Source: Niastella yeongjuensis
GTDB lineage: Bacteria; Bacteroidota; Bacteroidia; Chitinophagales; Chitinophagaceae
NCBI RefSeq assembly: GCF_900110245.1
Contig: NZ_FOCZ01000002.1
Coordinates: forward strand, 1 to 64,000
DNA: 64,000 bases
Reading direction: 5' to 3'
This document shows positions 63,328 through 64,000 of the stretch, in pieces. Both the position numbers and the translations under genes were made by a program. The notes beneath the pieces are model-generated. The model worked only from the letters and a program-made list of their open reading frames with translations. It did no database searches and was not told the DNA's origin. How positions within the stretch are numbered: the stretch's first letter is position 1; each line of letters begins with the position of its first letter.

Positions 63328-64000
63328 ATGATCGGAAAAATTACGGGCATCGTAATGGTGCTGCTGTTTTGCTTTGCCACTACGCTGATAGCGCAAAAGA
63401 GCCCCATACCCAATCCTATATTAACGGCAGATTCATTAGCAACGGGTAATTATAAAGACGTGCTCAACAGCTTCTTTCAACTGGCATTTGACCGGCTTAC
63501 CAGTCCTGACAAAACATTGAAATTTACAGGTACCCCTTTTGCGGTTATTGCAAAGCTGGATACTGTATTGCTGGTTGATACCATCTATAAGAAATACAGA
63601 ACCCTCCGGAACCTGAACTATTCGTTCGGGTTACGGCTCGATTCCTCGTACCGGTTTAACGGATTTTCAGCAGGGCTCAAATATGCCATCATCAATAAAA
63701 GAGATGAAACGGTACAGAACGCATTTGTGAAGACCGTGCTTTCGAATGCAGCGGTGAAGCAATTGTTTGCTTTGAATAACCAAATGGTTGCAAAAATTCC
63801 TGCCATGCCTAATCCCTGGCCGTTGATGCAGGAATATTCAAATTTCACCATGGGGTTGATAAGCTTCGGGGCTTTAAGTAAACCATTACAGGATACCATG
63901 CTGGCTTTTGCCGGTAGCAGCGACAGCACGCGGGCTTTGTTTGAAACCCTTATGCAAACTCCGGACTTTAACATGAAACGCACAACCGATAGTCTTTATC
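63328..64000 (+). CDS. Exported protein of unknown function, partial (3' end off window)
   Basis: The ATG at 63328 starts a signal peptide (IVMVLLFCFATTLIAQ), then runs open to the right edge (224 codons). The mature part is mixed alpha/beta (LNSFFQLAFDRLTSPDKTL, VIAKLDTVLLVDTIYKKYR, LNYSFGLRLDSSYRFNGFSAGLKYAI). The last strands suggest that a beta domain may continue beyond the window. No family is recognised. Confidence 0.65.
   Translation, partial: MIGKITGIVMVLLFCFATTLIAQKSPIPNPILTADSLATGNYKDVLNSFFQLAFDRLTSPDKTLKFTGTPFAVIAKLDTVLLVDTIYKKYRTLRNLNYSFGLRLDSSYRFNGFSAGLKYAIINKRDETVQNAFVKTVLSNAAVKQLFALNNQMVAKIPAMPNPWPLMQEYSNFTMGLISFGALSKPLQDTMLAFAGSSDSTRALFETLMQTPDFNMKRTTDSLY

Overview
The window reads as a chromosomal segment of a Bacteroidota bacterium, most likely family Chitinophagaceae (Niastella/Chitinophaga-like). 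The reasons are: many Bacteroidota-type lipoproteins and outer-membrane barrels, a TamL-TamB pair, a FimB/Mfa2-like lipoprotein, carboxypeptidase-regulatory/macroglobulin proteins, TAnnTTTG-type -7 promoter elements, few Shine-Dalgarno sites and moderate G+C. The genus is inference. No phage, plasmid or CRISPR array is visible. The only mobile-element gene is an IS66-type accessory ORF cut by the left edge.

Layout. 1-7.5 kb: IS66 tnpA fragment, a lipoprotein, a C39-like cysteine protease with a co-transcribed exported partner, a heparinase II/III-type polysaccharide lyase, and a small operon of unknown proteins. 7.5-14.5 kb: an 11-bp-period repeat tract, an outer-membrane protein, two non-canonical tRNA genes lacking U33, an LRR protein overlapping a zinc-ribbon/SDR fusion, small exported proteins and a PQQ-like propeller lipoprotein. 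14.5-23.6 kb: tamL-tamB and an OmpA-like lipoprotein. 23.7-26.7 kb: AraC regulator, FAD monooxygenase, OB-fold protein. 27.2-34.4 kb: a light-signalling locus (kinase-less bacteriophytochrome, CheB-CheR-PAS histidine kinase, CheY-like regulator, convergent heme oxygenase that could make the bilin). 34.5-42.1 kb: lipoprotein, membrane proteins, a broken repeat gene, a ClC channel with CBS domains abutting an Fnr-like regulator with four N-terminal Cys, a DUF1624-type acyltransferase and a second Crp-like regulator. 42.2-48.6 kb: a second 11-bp repeat tract with a strong hairpin, SDR, S41 protease, AraC regulator, Bcr/CflA exporter, homocysteine methyltransferase. 48.7-52.4 kb: Mfa2-like lipoprotein and an ECF sigma/anti-sigma/DUF4097/barrel operon. 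52.5-58.4 kb: DUF3592 protein, CAP protein, a macroglobulin-like gene split by a probable one-base frameshift, a GxDLY/SGNH esterase and a DUF2459 protein. 58.6-64 kb: LexA/signal-peptidase-like protein, a large RING-like/TerD-like protein, a tRNA-like RNA locus, a WYL regulator, and two exported or unknown ORFs, the last cut by the right edge.

The most striking stretch is 61230-61750, between the RING/TerD-like gene (minus strand) and the WYL regulator (plus strand). On the minus strand it encodes a tRNA-like molecule: an 8-bp acceptor helix, a D arm and a T arm are intact, but the anticodon arm is replaced by about 110 nt that can form its own stem. The two tRNA halves are interleaved with four to five copies of a 23-26-nt direct repeat. 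This resembles the architecture of bacterial Y RNAs, although the neighbouring protein is not a recognisable Ro60. It could be an undescribed tRNA-mimic or RNA-stress system under WYL control.
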